A stretch of 64,000 nucleotides of DNA from Roseburia rectibacter (GCF_014287515.2 NZ_CP092473.1:1329001-1393000); one strand, 5' to 3'. Positions 53,059-61,742 are shown, counted from the stretch's first letter. Numbers and translations: made by a program. Notes: generated by a model not told the origin, from the sequence alone.

Positions 53059-53330
53059 GAGACAATATATAGAAAAGGGAAGAGATATTTATCTTTCTTT
53101 GACAATTTTAAAAGACCTTCCAGAAAGGAAAAGAAAAAATTCTTTCTGGGAGGTCTTTTTATCCATGTTATTTTATCCGGACTCTCGCCATTGCGTTCCC
53201 AGGTAGGACGGTAGTCTTTATCACCGGTTGTATATTCCTTGGTCAGTGTGCAGAAAGAACCGTTGTCTGCCGGACAGCCTTCGCATAAATCTTCCTGACA
53301 AAATACTTGTGGTCGTTCGTAGGTTTTCAT
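53004..53330 (-). CDS. Small Cys-rich protein of unknown function, convergent with purL
   Basis: A 108-codon frame with an excellent ribosome site (GGAGGG, 9-base spacing). The N-terminal ~30 residues carry cysteines at 11, 16, 19 and 27 (C-x4-C-x2-C-x7-C) in MKTYERPQVFCQEDLCEGC. A basic hydrophilic middle follows (to IKRPPRK), and from there the frame runs through the bidirectional terminator and into the complement of purL, so the last ~45 residues may be fortuitous. The MK.YE.P.V opening resembles small Lachnospiraceae peptides of unknown role. Possible metal-binding or modified peptide; function not assigned. Confidence 0.5.
   Translation of the reverse strand: MKTYERPQVFCQEDLCEGCPADNGSFCTLTKEYTTGDKDYRPTWERNGESPDKITWIKRPPRKNFFFSFLEGLLKLSKKDKYLFPFLYIVSYLKYATPDSKILRSCSP
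53110..53160. terminator. Bidirectional terminator after purL
   Basis: AAAAGACCTTCCAGAAAG (53110-53127) pairs with CTTTCTGGGAGGTCTTTTT (53142-53160) with one mismatch, A/T runs on both sides. Confidence 0.88.
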
Positions 53331-53488
53331 AAAAATACACCCTCCATTCTTGAATCTATATGTCCGCTTCTATCATACTAGTATAAAGAATATGGGTACA
53401 TGGATAAATGTGTCATTTTTTATTCAGGGGTGTTTTTATATGATTTTCTGCGTTTTTATAGACAAAAATGAATTTGCCACCGGTAATG

Positions 53489-53497
53489 TGCTATAAT
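53489..53497 (+). promoter_or_regulatory. Extended -10 promoter of the Fic gene
   Basis: TGCTATAAT (53489-53497), 35 bases before the GTG start. Confidence 0.6.
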
Positions 53498-53531
53498 TAA
53501 ATAATCTAGAAAGTGAACGGAGGAAAACAGA

Positions 53532-54278
53532 GTGCGAAGAAATCAGGAAAAACAGCAGTCCAAAACACTGTTAGATATTCTGAGAGAAGAAAAAACAGAT
53601 AAGTATCAAGGCGGTATCTATCATAAAACACAGATCGATTTAACCTATAATTCAAATCATATGGAAGGAAGCCGTCTGACGCACGATCAGACAAGATATA
53701 TTTTTGAAACCAATACCATCGGTGTTGAAAATGAAGTTCTTAACGTGGATGACGTGATTGAAACTGCAAACCATTTTCGGTGCATTGATATGATAATTGA
53801 TGATGCCTGTATGGTATTGACAGAGAAATTGTTAAAGCTGCTCCATCTGACTTTAAAAAATGGAACCAGTGATTCCAGAAAAGACTGGTTTGCTGTTGGA
53901 GATTATAAAAAGATGCCAAATGAGGTCGGGGGTATGAAGACTACATTACCGGAGCAGGTATCCGGTAAGATAAAAAAATTGCTGGCAGAATATAATGCGA
54001 AAGAAGAAAAGTCTTTGGAAGATATTTTGGATTTTCATGTGAAGTTTGAAAGAATTTATCCGTTTCAGGATGGCAACGGACGTGTCGGCAGACTGATCAT
54101 GTTTAAAGAGTGTCTGAAATATAATATTGTTCCATTTATTATCGAAGATGATTTAAAAATGTTCTACTATCGGGGGCTGAAAGAATGGGACAATGAAAAA
54201 GGATATCTGACAGATACCTGTCTTACGGCACAGGACAGATATAAAGCGTATCTTGATTATTTCCGAATTGATTATTGA
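53532..54278 (+). CDS. Fic-domain protein with Tyr in place of the catalytic His
   Basis: A 248-residue Fic protein with GTG start behind GGAGG. Fic enzymes transfer AMP or other groups to hydroxyl side chains. The usual core HPFxDGNGRxxR reads YPFQDGNGRVGR here, so the catalytic base His is Tyr176 (codon TAT; CAT would restore it). The remaining nucleotide-binding residues are intact. An N-terminal inhibitory-type motif SNHMEG (S41, E45, G46) matches S/T-x3-E-G/N of class II Fic proteins. No antitoxin gene is adjacent. It may be inactive, or carry out another reaction; misreading of one base is a simple alternative. Confidence 0.85.
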   Translation: MRRNQEKQQSKTLLDILREEKTDKYQGGIYHKTQIDLTYNSNHMEGSRLTHDQTRYIFETNTIGVENEVLNVDDVIETANHFRCIDMIIDDACMVLTEKLLKLLHLTLKNGTSDSRKDWFAVGDYKKMPNEVGGMKTTLPEQVSGKIKKLLAEYNAKEEKSLEDILDFHVKFERIYPFQDGNGRVGRLIMFKECLKYNIVPFIIEDDLKMFYYRGLKEWDNEKGYLTDTCLTAQDRYKAYLDYFRIDY

Positions 54279-54414
54279 TCATTTTAAGAAAACTTACAGA
54301 AAATGAAAATCCTTTCAAACTGATCAAAAGATAGATACAATATGATCAGGCAGCAGAGAACGTCAAAAACGTGTAAAGATAATTACACGATAAACAGGAA
54401 AGTATAGGTAAAAT

Positions 54415-55267
54415 ATGAGCAGAATCATCAGTATTGGAAAGCAGGATTTTGTATCTTTAAGAAAGAACCATTATTTTTATATTGATAAAACAGATTTTAT
54501 AAGGCAGTGGTGGGAAAGTGAAAAATACCGCATACGGCAGGGAACATATCGGGTTATTTTTGTCAGCTTTGCGGATGTAAAACAGAACAATTACAAAGGT
54601 GCTGTTCAAAAGATAAAAAATATTATTGTGGATGTTTATAGACAAAACCGCTATCTAAATGAACAGGAATGTTTTACAGAGAATGAGCATCGGCAGATAT
54701 GAAGATACAGATGGAAAGTCTTTTAAACGGAAAGACGATTGAAGTTAATTTTGATGAACAGATCGTGTTCAGCCATCTTGCACAGGATGAAAGCGCGGTA
54801 TGGAGTCTTCTGGTAGCAAGTGGTTATTTAAAGGTTGAGGATGTGGATGCAATGAATTATTGTATGAATAAGATTACGCTTGCAACGTTTAGTTATTTTG
54901 ATGTCGGAAGGGAAGACGCTGGAAATCAGGAACCAGAAAGATTTTATCATGGATTTGTGCTTGGACTGATAGCAGACCAGACAGATATCTATGAAATCAG
55001 GCCGAACCGGGAAAGCGGCTTTGGCAGATATGATGTCATGATGAGTAGAAAGAGCGGGAAAAAACAAAAATACAGGCAATTATATTGGAGTTTAAGGTAA
55101 AAAATAATAAAAAAGAGCAGAAACTTGAAGAAACAATACAGGCAGCACTAGTGCAGATCAAAGAAAAAAATTATGATGCCGAACTGTTGGCACGGGGAAT
55201 ACCAAAAGAGAAGATCAGACATTATGGATTTGCATTTGAAGGAAAAAATGTGTTGATCGGATCGTGA
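54415..55267 (+). pseudogene. Decayed AAA-ATPase-like / PD-(D/E)XK nuclease-family gene
   Basis: Three overlapping frames together trace one protein. 54415-54702 begins IISIGKQDFVSLRKNHYFYIDKTDFIRQWW, typical of the AAA-ATPase_like/PDDEXK_9 family, but jumps straight to YRVIFVSFADVKQNNY, so the Walker A segment is deleted. 54699-55100 gives the middle part (FSHLAQDESAVWSLLVASGYLKV). 55085-55267 carries the nuclease end: the frame shifts near 55080, where AIILEFKVK (the E-x-K motif) can be read, and continues to HYGFAFEGKNVLIG. Intact members have over 500 residues. Such genes are abundant, often multicopy, in gut Firmicutes. Confidence 0.82.
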
Positions 55268-55364
55268 GAAGATATGAAAGAAAATGGAATATTCTCTTTC
55301 CATCCGGTATAAAACATGATACGATGAGAAAAATAAAACCAAATAAAACAAAATGGAGATGAAC

Positions 55365-55940
55365 ATGAAAAAATATATTACCTTATTCCTTTCAATTTTT
55401 CTTGCAATGTCACTTGCTGCCTGTGGAAATAAAACAGACAGTCCAGATGCAGCTGGAAAGGCAGAGATCAAAGATGCCAAAGAACTTCTTACCACAGTCT
55501 GGAACAGCTACGAAGAAGATGATAAATTTGCCATTGCAGGCGGAGATATGAGTGAAGAAAATATGACGGAGGATGCGCCGGGAACATTTGGAATCACGGA
55601 TGCGGATGAATTAGACCGCATGCTTGGCTTTCCGGCGGCGGATGCGGAAAAGATCGATAATGCGGCTTCCATCATGCACATGATGAATGCGAACACATTT
55701 ACCTGCGGTGCCTATCATCTGAAAAATGCAGATGATGTAAAGAGCGTAGCGGCAGACCTCAAGGAAAATGTGATGGGCAGACAGTGGATGTGTGGATTTC
55801 CGGACAAGCTGGTTGTAATTTCGGTGGATGATTATCTGGTATCTGTTTTTGGAAATGAAGAACTGGTAAACACGTTTAAAGACAAACTCACGCAGACTTA
55901 TGAAAACACGAAAGTCATCAGTGAGGACGGGATCGTATAA
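55365..55940 (+). CDS. Lipoprotein of unknown function in the MBOAT/DHHW operon
   Basis: A 191-residue lipoprotein with start MKKYITLFLSIFLAMSLAACG, lipobox LAAC at residue ~20, behind GGAG. The mature part is acidic with no recognised catalytic motif. NTFTCGAYHLKNADDVKSVAADLKENVMGRQWMCGFPDKLVVISVDDYLVSVFG suggests an alpha/beta fold, and its two cysteines could pair outside the cell. It resembles small DUF4358-type lipoproteins seen beside MBOAT genes in related bacteria, from memory only. Its stop directly abuts the MBOAT start (0-base gap), so it is co-translated and likely belongs to the same surface-modification machinery. Confidence 0.72.
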   Translation: MKKYITLFLSIFLAMSLAACGNKTDSPDAAGKAEIKDAKELLTTVWNSYEEDDKFAIAGGDMSEENMTEDAPGTFGITDADELDRMLGFPAADAEKIDNAASIMHMMNANTFTCGAYHLKNADDVKSVAADLKENVMGRQWMCGFPDKLVVISVDDYLVSVFGNEELVNTFKDKLTQTYENTKVISEDGIV

Positions 55941-57341
55941 ATGTTATTTTCAAGTATCACGTTTTTGATTTATTTTCTTCCGTGTATGGTGCTGGTGTAT
56001 TTTCTGGCTCCGGGGCGGATGAAAAATACAGTGCTTCTTTTGGGGAGTCTGATCTTTTATGGATGGGGAGAACCGAAATACCTGCCGGTGATGGCAGCAG
56101 TCATCCTGGCTGGTTATCTGTCTGCCCGTCTGATCGGTACATGTCAGAATAAACGGCAGTCAAAAATTCTTTTGGCTGCCGCTGTTTTATTGGAAATTTT
56201 TCCGCTCATCTATTGCAAATATGCCGATTTTTTCATACAGAATCTCAATGTGCTGACAGGGCAGAAAATTCCACTGCTTAGCATTGCAATGCCGCTTGGC
56301 ATCAGTTTTTATACATTTCAGGTCATCAGCTATACGGTAGATGTATACCGGGGAGATGTCCCGGCACAGAAAAATCTGCTTACGTTTGCTGCTTATGTTG
56401 CAATGTTTCCGCAGCTCGTTGCGGGGCCGATCGTGCGCTATTCGGATATCAGAAGTCAGCTTGAAAACCGTATGCACAGCGTGGAAAAGTGTGCATATGG
56501 AATTCGAAGATTTGTGACCGGGCTGTCAAAAAAGATACTGATCGCAAATGTGCTCGGGGAGCTGATTGGTCATTTTCAGGCTTCGGAGGAAAAATCGGTT
56601 TTATTTTTCTGGATGTATGCGATAGCATTTATGCTTCAGATTTACTTTGATTTTTCCGGGTACAGCGATATGGCGGTCGGGCTGGGAGCCGTTTTTGGAT
56701 TTGATTTTCCGGAAAACTTCCGCTATCCTTATTGTTCTGCGAGCATTACTGAATTCTGGCGCAGATGGCATATGTCACTTGGCGCGTGGTTCCGGGATTA
56801 TCTTTACATCCCGCTTGGTGGCAGTCATGTAAAACCTGTGCGGTGGATCTTCAATATTTTTCTTGTGTGGATGGCAACCGGATTCTGGCATGGGGCGGCA
56901 TGGAATTTTATCCTGTGGGGACTGATGTATGCGGTGCTTTTGCTCATTGAGAAAACGTGGCTTTTGCCTTATTTGAAGAAACATAAGATCATCGGACACC
57001 TGTATGTGCTGTTTTTTGTGCTGATCGGGTTTGTACTTTTTGATGCATCCTCCGTGGCGGATTTTTGGGATTGCATCGTATCTATGTTTGGCGGGGGACA
57101 GATAAAACCGGTTACGACAGAGAACCTGTATTATCTGAAAAGTTATGCAGTGATCATCCTGACTGCGGTGATCGGGGCGACGCCGCTTCCTGCGAGATTA
57201 TATGGAAGATTGCAGAAAAAGAAAGGCTTAAAGCAGACGCTTGACATTGCAGAAATTCTCCTGCTGGTAATGTTACTGCTTCTTTGTGTGGCATTTCTGG
57301 TAGATGGTTCATTCAATCCGTTTTTATATTTCAGATTTTGA
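55941..57341 (+). CDS. MBOAT O-acyltransferase (AlgI/DltB-like), second copy
   Basis: A 466-residue multi-pass acyltransferase paralogous to the gene at 29338. Shared blocks are LGISFYTFQVISYTVDVYRGD, AMFPQLVAGPIVRYSD, ITEFWRRWHMSLGAWFRDYLYIPLGG and the catalytic-histidine region GFWHGAAWNFILWG, which here keeps the canonical Trp after WHGAA. It should move acyl groups across the membrane for an extracellular polymer. The partner encoded next is a DHHW/AlgX-like protein rather than the plain SGNH protein of the first module, so the two modules may serve different polymers. Confidence 0.92.
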   Translation: MLFSSITFLIYFLPCMVLVYFLAPGRMKNTVLLLGSLIFYGWGEPKYLPVMAAVILAGYLSARLIGTCQNKRQSKILLAAAVLLEIFPLIYCKYADFFIQNLNVLTGQKIPLLSIAMPLGISFYTFQVISYTVDVYRGDVPAQKNLLTFAAYVAMFPQLVAGPIVRYSDIRSQLENRMHSVEKCAYGIRRFVTGLSKKILIANVLGELIGHFQASEEKSVLFFWMYAIAFMLQIYFDFSGYSDMAVGLGAVFGFDFPENFRYPYCSASITEFWRRWHMSLGAWFRDYLYIPLGGSHVKPVRWIFNIFLVWMATGFWHGAAWNFILWGLMYAVLLLIEKTWLLPYLKKHKIIGHLYVLFFVLIGFVLFDASSVADFWDCIVSMFGGGQIKPVTTENLYYLKSYAVIILTAVIGATPLPARLYGRLQKKKGLKQTLDIAEILLLVMLLLLCVAFLVDGSFNPFLYFRF

Positions 57342-57349
57342 GGGCGATT

Positions 57350-58450
57350 ATGGGAACAAAGCGAAAAGACAGGATCACTGTTGGAGTGACGGCACTGATC
57401 CTGTTTGGATTCTTAATAGGAAATATTGCGAAAAGTGATGATACGGTTTCTATCTCAGAGCGCAGAAAACTTGCACAGTTTCCGAAAATAAATGTGGAAA
57501 ACATGAAAGATGGTACTTTTATGAGTGGATTTGAGTCGTATGCAAAAGACCAGTTTCCGTTACGGGAGCAGTTTCGTGCATTAAAGACAGCGTTTTCCAT
57601 GTATGTGCTGGGGCAGAGAGACCAGCATGGACTTTATAGCAAAGATGGCTATATTGCCAAAATGGAATATCCTCTTCATGCGGATTCACTGCAGTATGCA
57701 GCCACGCGTTTTGGGGAAGTCTATGATCGTTACCTTTCGGATACAGACACAGATATCTATCTGGCGATCGTGCCGGATAAAAGTTATTTTCTGGCAGATG
57801 AAAATGGTTATCCGTCCATGGATTATGATATGCTGACGGCGCAGATGAGAGATGGGACGAAATATGCACAGTATATTGACATATTTGGGGATCTTGAACT
57901 TTCGGACTATTACCGCACAGATGCACACTGGCGGCAGGAACAGATCACGGATGTGGCACGGCACCTCGCTGGGGCAATGGGGGTAAATCCGGCGTCAGAA
58001 TACGAAATAAAAGAACTGGAAAATCCATTTTACGGTGTCTATTATGGACAGCTCGCACTTCATGGACAGCCTGATACACTGTATTATCTGGATAATGACG
58101 TGCTTGAAAACTGTATCGTGTATGATTATGAAAACCGAGCGGAAAATAAGATTTACGACATGGAAAAAACAACGGGGAATGATATGTATGAGATTTTTCT
58201 GGGAGGATCGAAATCCCTGATATCGATTGAAAATCCGAATGCGAAAACAGACCGGGAACTGGTCATGTTCCGGGATTCCTTTGGAAGCAGCATCGCCCAA
58301 CTCCTGGCAGAAGATTATGCGAAGATCACACTGGTGGATATCCGGTATCTGCCCGTGGAGCGGATTGGAAACTATATTAATTTTAAAGATCAGGATGTGC
58401 TGTTTTTATATAGTACGTCGGTGTTAAATCACAGTGAGACTTTAAAATGA
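57350..58450 (+). CDS. DHHW/AlgX-like membrane-anchored O-acyltransferase partner
   Basis: A 366-residue protein starting at ATG 57350 eight bases after the MBOAT stop; the longer frame to 57284 would overlap MBOAT. One N-terminal helix (~10-28) is followed by an extracellular SGNH-like domain of the DHHW type: FESYAKDQFPLREQFR near the start, the diagnostic YYRTDAHWRQEQ (DxHW) and the late block VMFRDSFGSSIAQLL containing the putative catalytic Ser. In alginate and related systems such proteins take acetyl from the MBOAT partner and place it on the glycan. Last gene of the operon; no clear terminator follows. Confidence 0.88.
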   Translation: MGTKRKDRITVGVTALILFGFLIGNIAKSDDTVSISERRKLAQFPKINVENMKDGTFMSGFESYAKDQFPLREQFRALKTAFSMYVLGQRDQHGLYSKDGYIAKMEYPLHADSLQYAATRFGEVYDRYLSDTDTDIYLAIVPDKSYFLADENGYPSMDYDMLTAQMRDGTKYAQYIDIFGDLELSDYYRTDAHWRQEQITDVARHLAGAMGVNPASEYEIKELENPFYGVYYGQLALHGQPDTLYYLDNDVLENCIVYDYENRAENKIYDMEKTTGNDMYEIFLGGSKSLISIENPNAKTDRELVMFRDSFGSSIAQLLAEDYAKITLVDIRYLPVERIGNYINFKDQDVLFLYSTSVLNHSETLK

Positions 58451-58539
58451 CAGGAGGCTGGGGTGCGGTCTTGTGCAATTTACCAATCAATAAACCTGAA
58501 TGCACTATTTGCCTCCGGCATTCCTATCAGCGACTTCAA

Positions 58540-59343
58540 TCAGGGAATCGGGATAAATTCCGGTTTCCTTTTTCGGAATACCGCATAATGCGTAAAGCCG
58601 GCATCTTTTAATATAGAAGGAACTTTTTTAAAATCAAAAGCAACATGCTCCGGCTGATGTGCGTCAGCACCGATCGTGATGATCTCCCCGCCGAGTTCAT
58701 GATAGCGCTTAATGATGTCCTCTGTCGGGTTCGGATGACCGAGTCCGTATTTGAAACCGCCGGTGTTGATCTCAATCCCTTTGCCTTTGAAAATAAGAGC
58801 TTTTAAGATTTCGTCGATGATGTCGGCATATTTCTGATAGGAATAACTGGCATTTTTATTTGGACCGTATCTTACCACGTAGTCGATGTGACCATAGACG
58901 TCAAAACCATCGAAAACTGCGATATTTTCCAGAATGGATTCAAAATATTCCTGATAGCCTTCCTCCTCCGTGTGATTTTCCCAATAAGCCGGATAATAAG
59001 GATCAACGCCGTGCATGACGTGTGAGGAACCGATCACAAAATCAAACGGGTATTGTGACAGGATGTCAGCATGTATGCAGGCAAGATGCGGCTGTAACCC
59101 AAGTTCAATGCCGAGTCGAACTGGAAGAACTTCCTTATATTTCTCCTGCATTGCATCCACGGAAGAGACATAATTCGGCAGATCCAGCAAAAATGTCTCC
59201 GGTTCGTCCGGATAGTCAATGTCAAGATGGTCTGTAAAACAGATTCCTTTTAAATTTTTTTGTCTTGCAGCAGCGATCATGTCTTCCTGCGGTGTGTGGC
59301 TGTCGCCGGAAAACTGGCTGTGCATATGCGTATCCCATAACAT
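58540..59343 (-). CDS. hisJ: Histidinol-phosphatase, PHP family
   Basis: A 267-residue PHP-domain phosphatase. Metal-binding motifs in order: DTHMHSQFSGDS (motif I, H-x-H), CFTDHLDID (motif II), IELGLQP (Glu), GSSHVMHGVDPYY (motif III), DVYGHIDYVVRYG, and IGADAHQPEHV (motif IV, D-A-H). It hydrolyses histidinol phosphate in histidine synthesis. No other his genes are near. A small hairpin and GGAAAGAGGA precede the start. The gene is the last on the minus strand before the long gene-poor region. Confidence 0.92.
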   Translation of the reverse strand: MLWDTHMHSQFSGDSHTPQEDMIAAARQKNLKGICFTDHLDIDYPDEPETFLLDLPNYVSSVDAMQEKYKEVLPVRLGIELGLQPHLACIHADILSQYPFDFVIGSSHVMHGVDPYYPAYWENHTEEEGYQEYFESILENIAVFDGFDVYGHIDYVVRYGPNKNASYSYQKYADIIDEILKALIFKGKGIEINTGGFKYGLGHPNPTEDIIKRYHELGGEIITIGADAHQPEHVAFDFKKVPSILKDAGFTHYAVFRKRKPEFIPIP

Positions 59344-59360
59344 ATTAAATCCTCTTTCCT

Positions 59361-59375
59361 GTGCCGGGCTGGCAC
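59361..59375 (-). other. Small leader hairpin upstream of the hisJ ribosome site
   Basis: Minus strand GTGCC-AGCCC-GGCAC followed by AGGAAAGAGGA and the start codon; it parallels the leader of the LysR gene (49035-49049). Confidence 0.45.
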
Positions 59376-59409
59376 ATAATGTGAAATCTTATTTGCGCAA
59401 TTACGCATA

Positions 59410-59795
59410 TCACAAATGCTGGTTTGTGGGTGATATGAGTTTCCTTGTGTAGGGTGGTTCTGGGGAGTTACGATTGGCAAATTGCATCAAGCCGGGACTG
59501 TTTTGTTCCGTTGTCCGAAAATAAGAAAGTCTAAGTATGCCTGATTCAGGTTGAGGCGGAGTGACGTGTGCGTCCTAAATGTGCCGTCCGGGCACATTAG
59601 GACTTGTGCTGCCGTCCATGGCAGCACAACACTGTATTGTGAACAGGCATACAAAGACTTTCTAATTTTCTCCCAAAGTCACAAAACGAGTCCTGGCTTG
59701 ATGCGATTTGCCAGCCGCAAGGTTGTGAACCACCCTTAGCCGGGAAACTCATTTTACAACCTTGGGGGTGCGTAAATTTTTGTGACATTCATTTC
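59410..59795 (+). repeat. Large palindromic element, copy A
   Basis: Two arms of ~120 bases pair imperfectly: ATTGCATCAAGCC (59481-59493) with GGCTTGATGCGAT (59695-59706), GTATGCCTG (59536-59544) with CAGGCATAC, and AGGGTGGTTC (59451-59460) with GAACCACCCT. At the tip are the unpaired CGGAGTGACGTG (59557-59568), hairpin 1 (59572-59585 with 59590-59603, one bulge) and hairpin 2 (TTGTGCTGCC/GGCAGCACAA, 59604-59629). The left edge has CAAATGCTGGTTTGT (59412-59426). No ORF with support. Could be a structured RNA, a MITE-like mobile DNA, or an insertion scar. Confidence 0.75.
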
Positions 59796-59882
59796 AAAAA
59801 GGTTGAAAAATCTCGACGCAATCTGTTATATCTATGCTTTTAAACATACATACTTGGAATAATAATCTGCATTATTAGTCTG

Positions 59883-60011
59883 TTAATTTACGAAATGATT
59901 AATGTAATGCAACATAGCAGATGAAACTTCAGACAAGTCATCAGGCTGAATATCAGTGATATTGCACATTAGGATTTTAAGCATATTTCCATTCGTGCGA
60001 ATATCAAAAAT
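59883..60011 (-). pseudogene. Short coding-like remnant between the two palindromic elements
   Basis: On the minus strand, frame 60011-59883 has no stop for ~42 codons and reads IFDIRTNGNMLKILM, then CNITDIQPDDLSEVSSAM and LHYINHFVN before TAA. An ATG at 59984 would give a 33-residue protein, but no good ribosome site precedes it. Composition looks protein-like. I do not recognise the family. It may be a gene fragment interrupted by, or carried with, the flanking elements. Confidence 0.35.
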
Positions 60012-60380
60012 TCACACCCGCGCCCCCATTTTGAGATGAACCGCCCACCCAAATGGTGTTTCATAACCTGGAGGCTGGCATCTTGCGCAAAGCCTGAGCT
60101 GATTTTGTGACTTTGGGAGAAAATTAGAAAATCTTAGTGTGTCTGTAGATACACAGTGATGTTCTGCCACGGATGGCAGAACAAGGCTTCACGAGCCACG
60201 GATGGCTCGTTGAACGCCGGTCACGTCACTCCGAGAAAATCTAACTCAGACACACTTAGACTTTTCTTATTTTCGTACAATGGAACCAAAATTAACTCCG
60301 GCTTTGCGCAAGATGCTACTCACAGACCTGCGACACACCATTGGGACGGGCGATTTATTTCATAAACAAACCAACATTTG
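60005..60380 (-). repeat. Large palindromic element, copy B (inverted relative to copy A)
   Basis: The reverse complement of this segment is collinear with copy A: the same outer CAAATGTTGGTTTGT edge (60364-60378), arms of ~100 bases (GGCATCTTGCGCAAAGCC at 60077-60094 with its complement near 60299-60315), the conserved CGGAGTGACGTG (complement at 60222-60233), then hairpin 1 (ACGAGCC/GGCTCGT, 60191-60210) and hairpin 2 (TGTTCTGCC/GGCAGAACA, 60160-60183). Hairpin stems differ from copy A by paired changes. The stretch 60381-60527 holds no gene or clear site. Confidence 0.75.
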
Positions 60381-60527
60381 GTAAGTAGCTTATGATATAG
60401 TATAGCCTATCCCACAAAAGAAAAGAAGTCATATTTGTATATTTTGTATAAAATTCATGAAAAAACGACCGGAAAATTGCATATAGTGAAAAATTTAACA
60501 AACACAGAATAAAGTCGAGAAAAAGGC

Positions 60528-60556
60528 TTGAACTTTCAAAAGAAATTGGTTAAAAT
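60528..60556 (+). promoter_or_regulatory. Promoter of gap
   Basis: TTGAAC (60528-60533), 17-base spacer, TAAAAT (60551-60556), ~60 bases before the AGGAGG site. Confidence 0.75.
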
Positions 60557-60625
60557 AAAGGAAGCTTGGGACGGGCATAAGTCCCATCAAGTTATCACAT
60601 TTACAAATTCTAGGAGGAATTAAAA

Positions 60626-61642
60626 ATGGCAGTAAGAGTAGCAATCAATGGTTTTGGCCGTATTGGTCGTCTTGCTTTCAGACAGATGTTTGGAGCAGAA
60701 GGATATGAAGTAGTAGCAATCAACGATTTAACAAGTCCTAAAATGTTAGCACACTTGTTAAAATATGATTCATCTCAGGGTAAATATGAGCATGCTGATG
60801 AAGTATCTTCAACAGATGATTCTATCATCGTTTGCGGTAAAGAGATCAAAATCTACGCATTCCCAGATGCAAACAACTGCCCATGGGGAGATTTAAAAGT
60901 TGACGTTGTATTAGAGTGCTCCGGTTTCTATACAAGCAAAGAAAAAGCACAGGCTCACATCAATGCAGGTGCTAGAAAAGTTGTTATCTCTGCTCCAGCA
61001 GGAAATGACCTTCCTACTATCGTTTATAATACAAACCACGAGACATTAAAAGCTTCTGATACAATCATTTCAGCAGCTTCCTGTACAACAAACTGCTTAG
61101 CACCAATGGCAGATGCATTAAACAAATATGCTCCGATCCAGTCTGGTATCATGGTAACAATCCATGCTTACACAGGTGATCAGATGACTCTTGACGGACC
61201 TCAGAGAAAAGGTGATTTAAGAAGATCACGTGCAGCAGCAGTTAACATCGTTCCTAACAGCACAGGTGCTGCAAAAGCAATCGGTCTTGTTATCCCAGAG
61301 TTAAACGGTAAATTAATCGGATCTGCTCAGCGTGTACCAACCCCAACAGGTTCTACAACAATCTTAACAGCAGTTGTTAAGAAAGCTGGCGTAACAAAAG
61401 AAGACATCAATGCAGCTATGAAAGCAGCAGCTAACGAGTCTTTCGGTTACAACGAGGATGAGATCGTTTCTTCCGATATCGTAGGAATGAGATTTGGTTC
61501 ATTATTCGATGCAACTCAGACAATGGTTAACCAGGTATCTGATGACCAGTACGAAGTTCAGGTTGTTTCATGGTATGACAACGAGAACTCTTACACATCT
61601 CAGATGGTTCGTACAATCAAATACTTCAGTGAGTTAGCATAA
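60626..61642 (+). CDS. gap: Glyceraldehyde-3-phosphate dehydrogenase
   Basis: A 338-residue NAD-dependent GAPDH of type I. NAD-binding start [16 protein letters not shown]; active site [12 protein letters not shown] with nucleophile C153; substrate loops [35 protein letters not shown] and the C-terminal SWYDNENSY(T)SQMVRT. It oxidises glyceraldehyde 3-phosphate to 1,3-bisphosphoglycerate. TAGGAGGA precedes the ATG. Codon use is strongly biased (AAA, GAA, TTA, ACA), as expected for high expression. pgk follows after a terminator-like hairpin and tpiA after that. Confidence 0.98.
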   Translation: MAVRVAINGFGRIGRLAFRQMFGAEGYEVVAINDLTSPKMLAHLLKYDSSQGKYEHADEVSSTDDSIIVCGKEIKIYAFPDANNCPWGDLKVDVVLECSGFYTSKEKAQAHINAGARKVVISAPAGNDLPTIVYNTNHETLKASDTIISAASCTTNCLAPMADALNKYAPIQSGIMVTIHAYTGDQMTLDGPQRKGDLRRSRAAAVNIVPNSTGAAKAIGLVIPELNGKLIGSAQRVPTPTGSTTILTAVVKKAGVTKEDINAAMKAAANESFGYNEDEIVSSDIVGMRFGSLFDATQTMVNQVSDDQYEVQVVSWYDNENSYTSQMVRTIKYFSELA

Positions 61643-61676
61643 TCGACGGGTTACGATAACTATATGCGACTTTTAG

Positions 61677-61709
61677 CAGGTCCGGTCCTATTGGACCGGG
61701 CCTGTTTTT
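61677..61709 (+). terminator. Intercistronic terminator between gap and pgk
   Basis: CAGGTCCGGTCC (61677-61688), loop TATT, GGACCGGGCCTG (61693-61704; one G-U or mismatch), then T5. It probably lets only part of the gap message continue into pgk. Confidence 0.85.
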
Positions 61710-61742
61710 ATACCTCAATTATATAAAAGGAGGACATATTTT

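Noticed and set aside
59551-60365. Short ORFs inside the palindromic elements
   Set aside because: They run through hairpin arms and lack ribosome sites; frames are not shared between the two copies.
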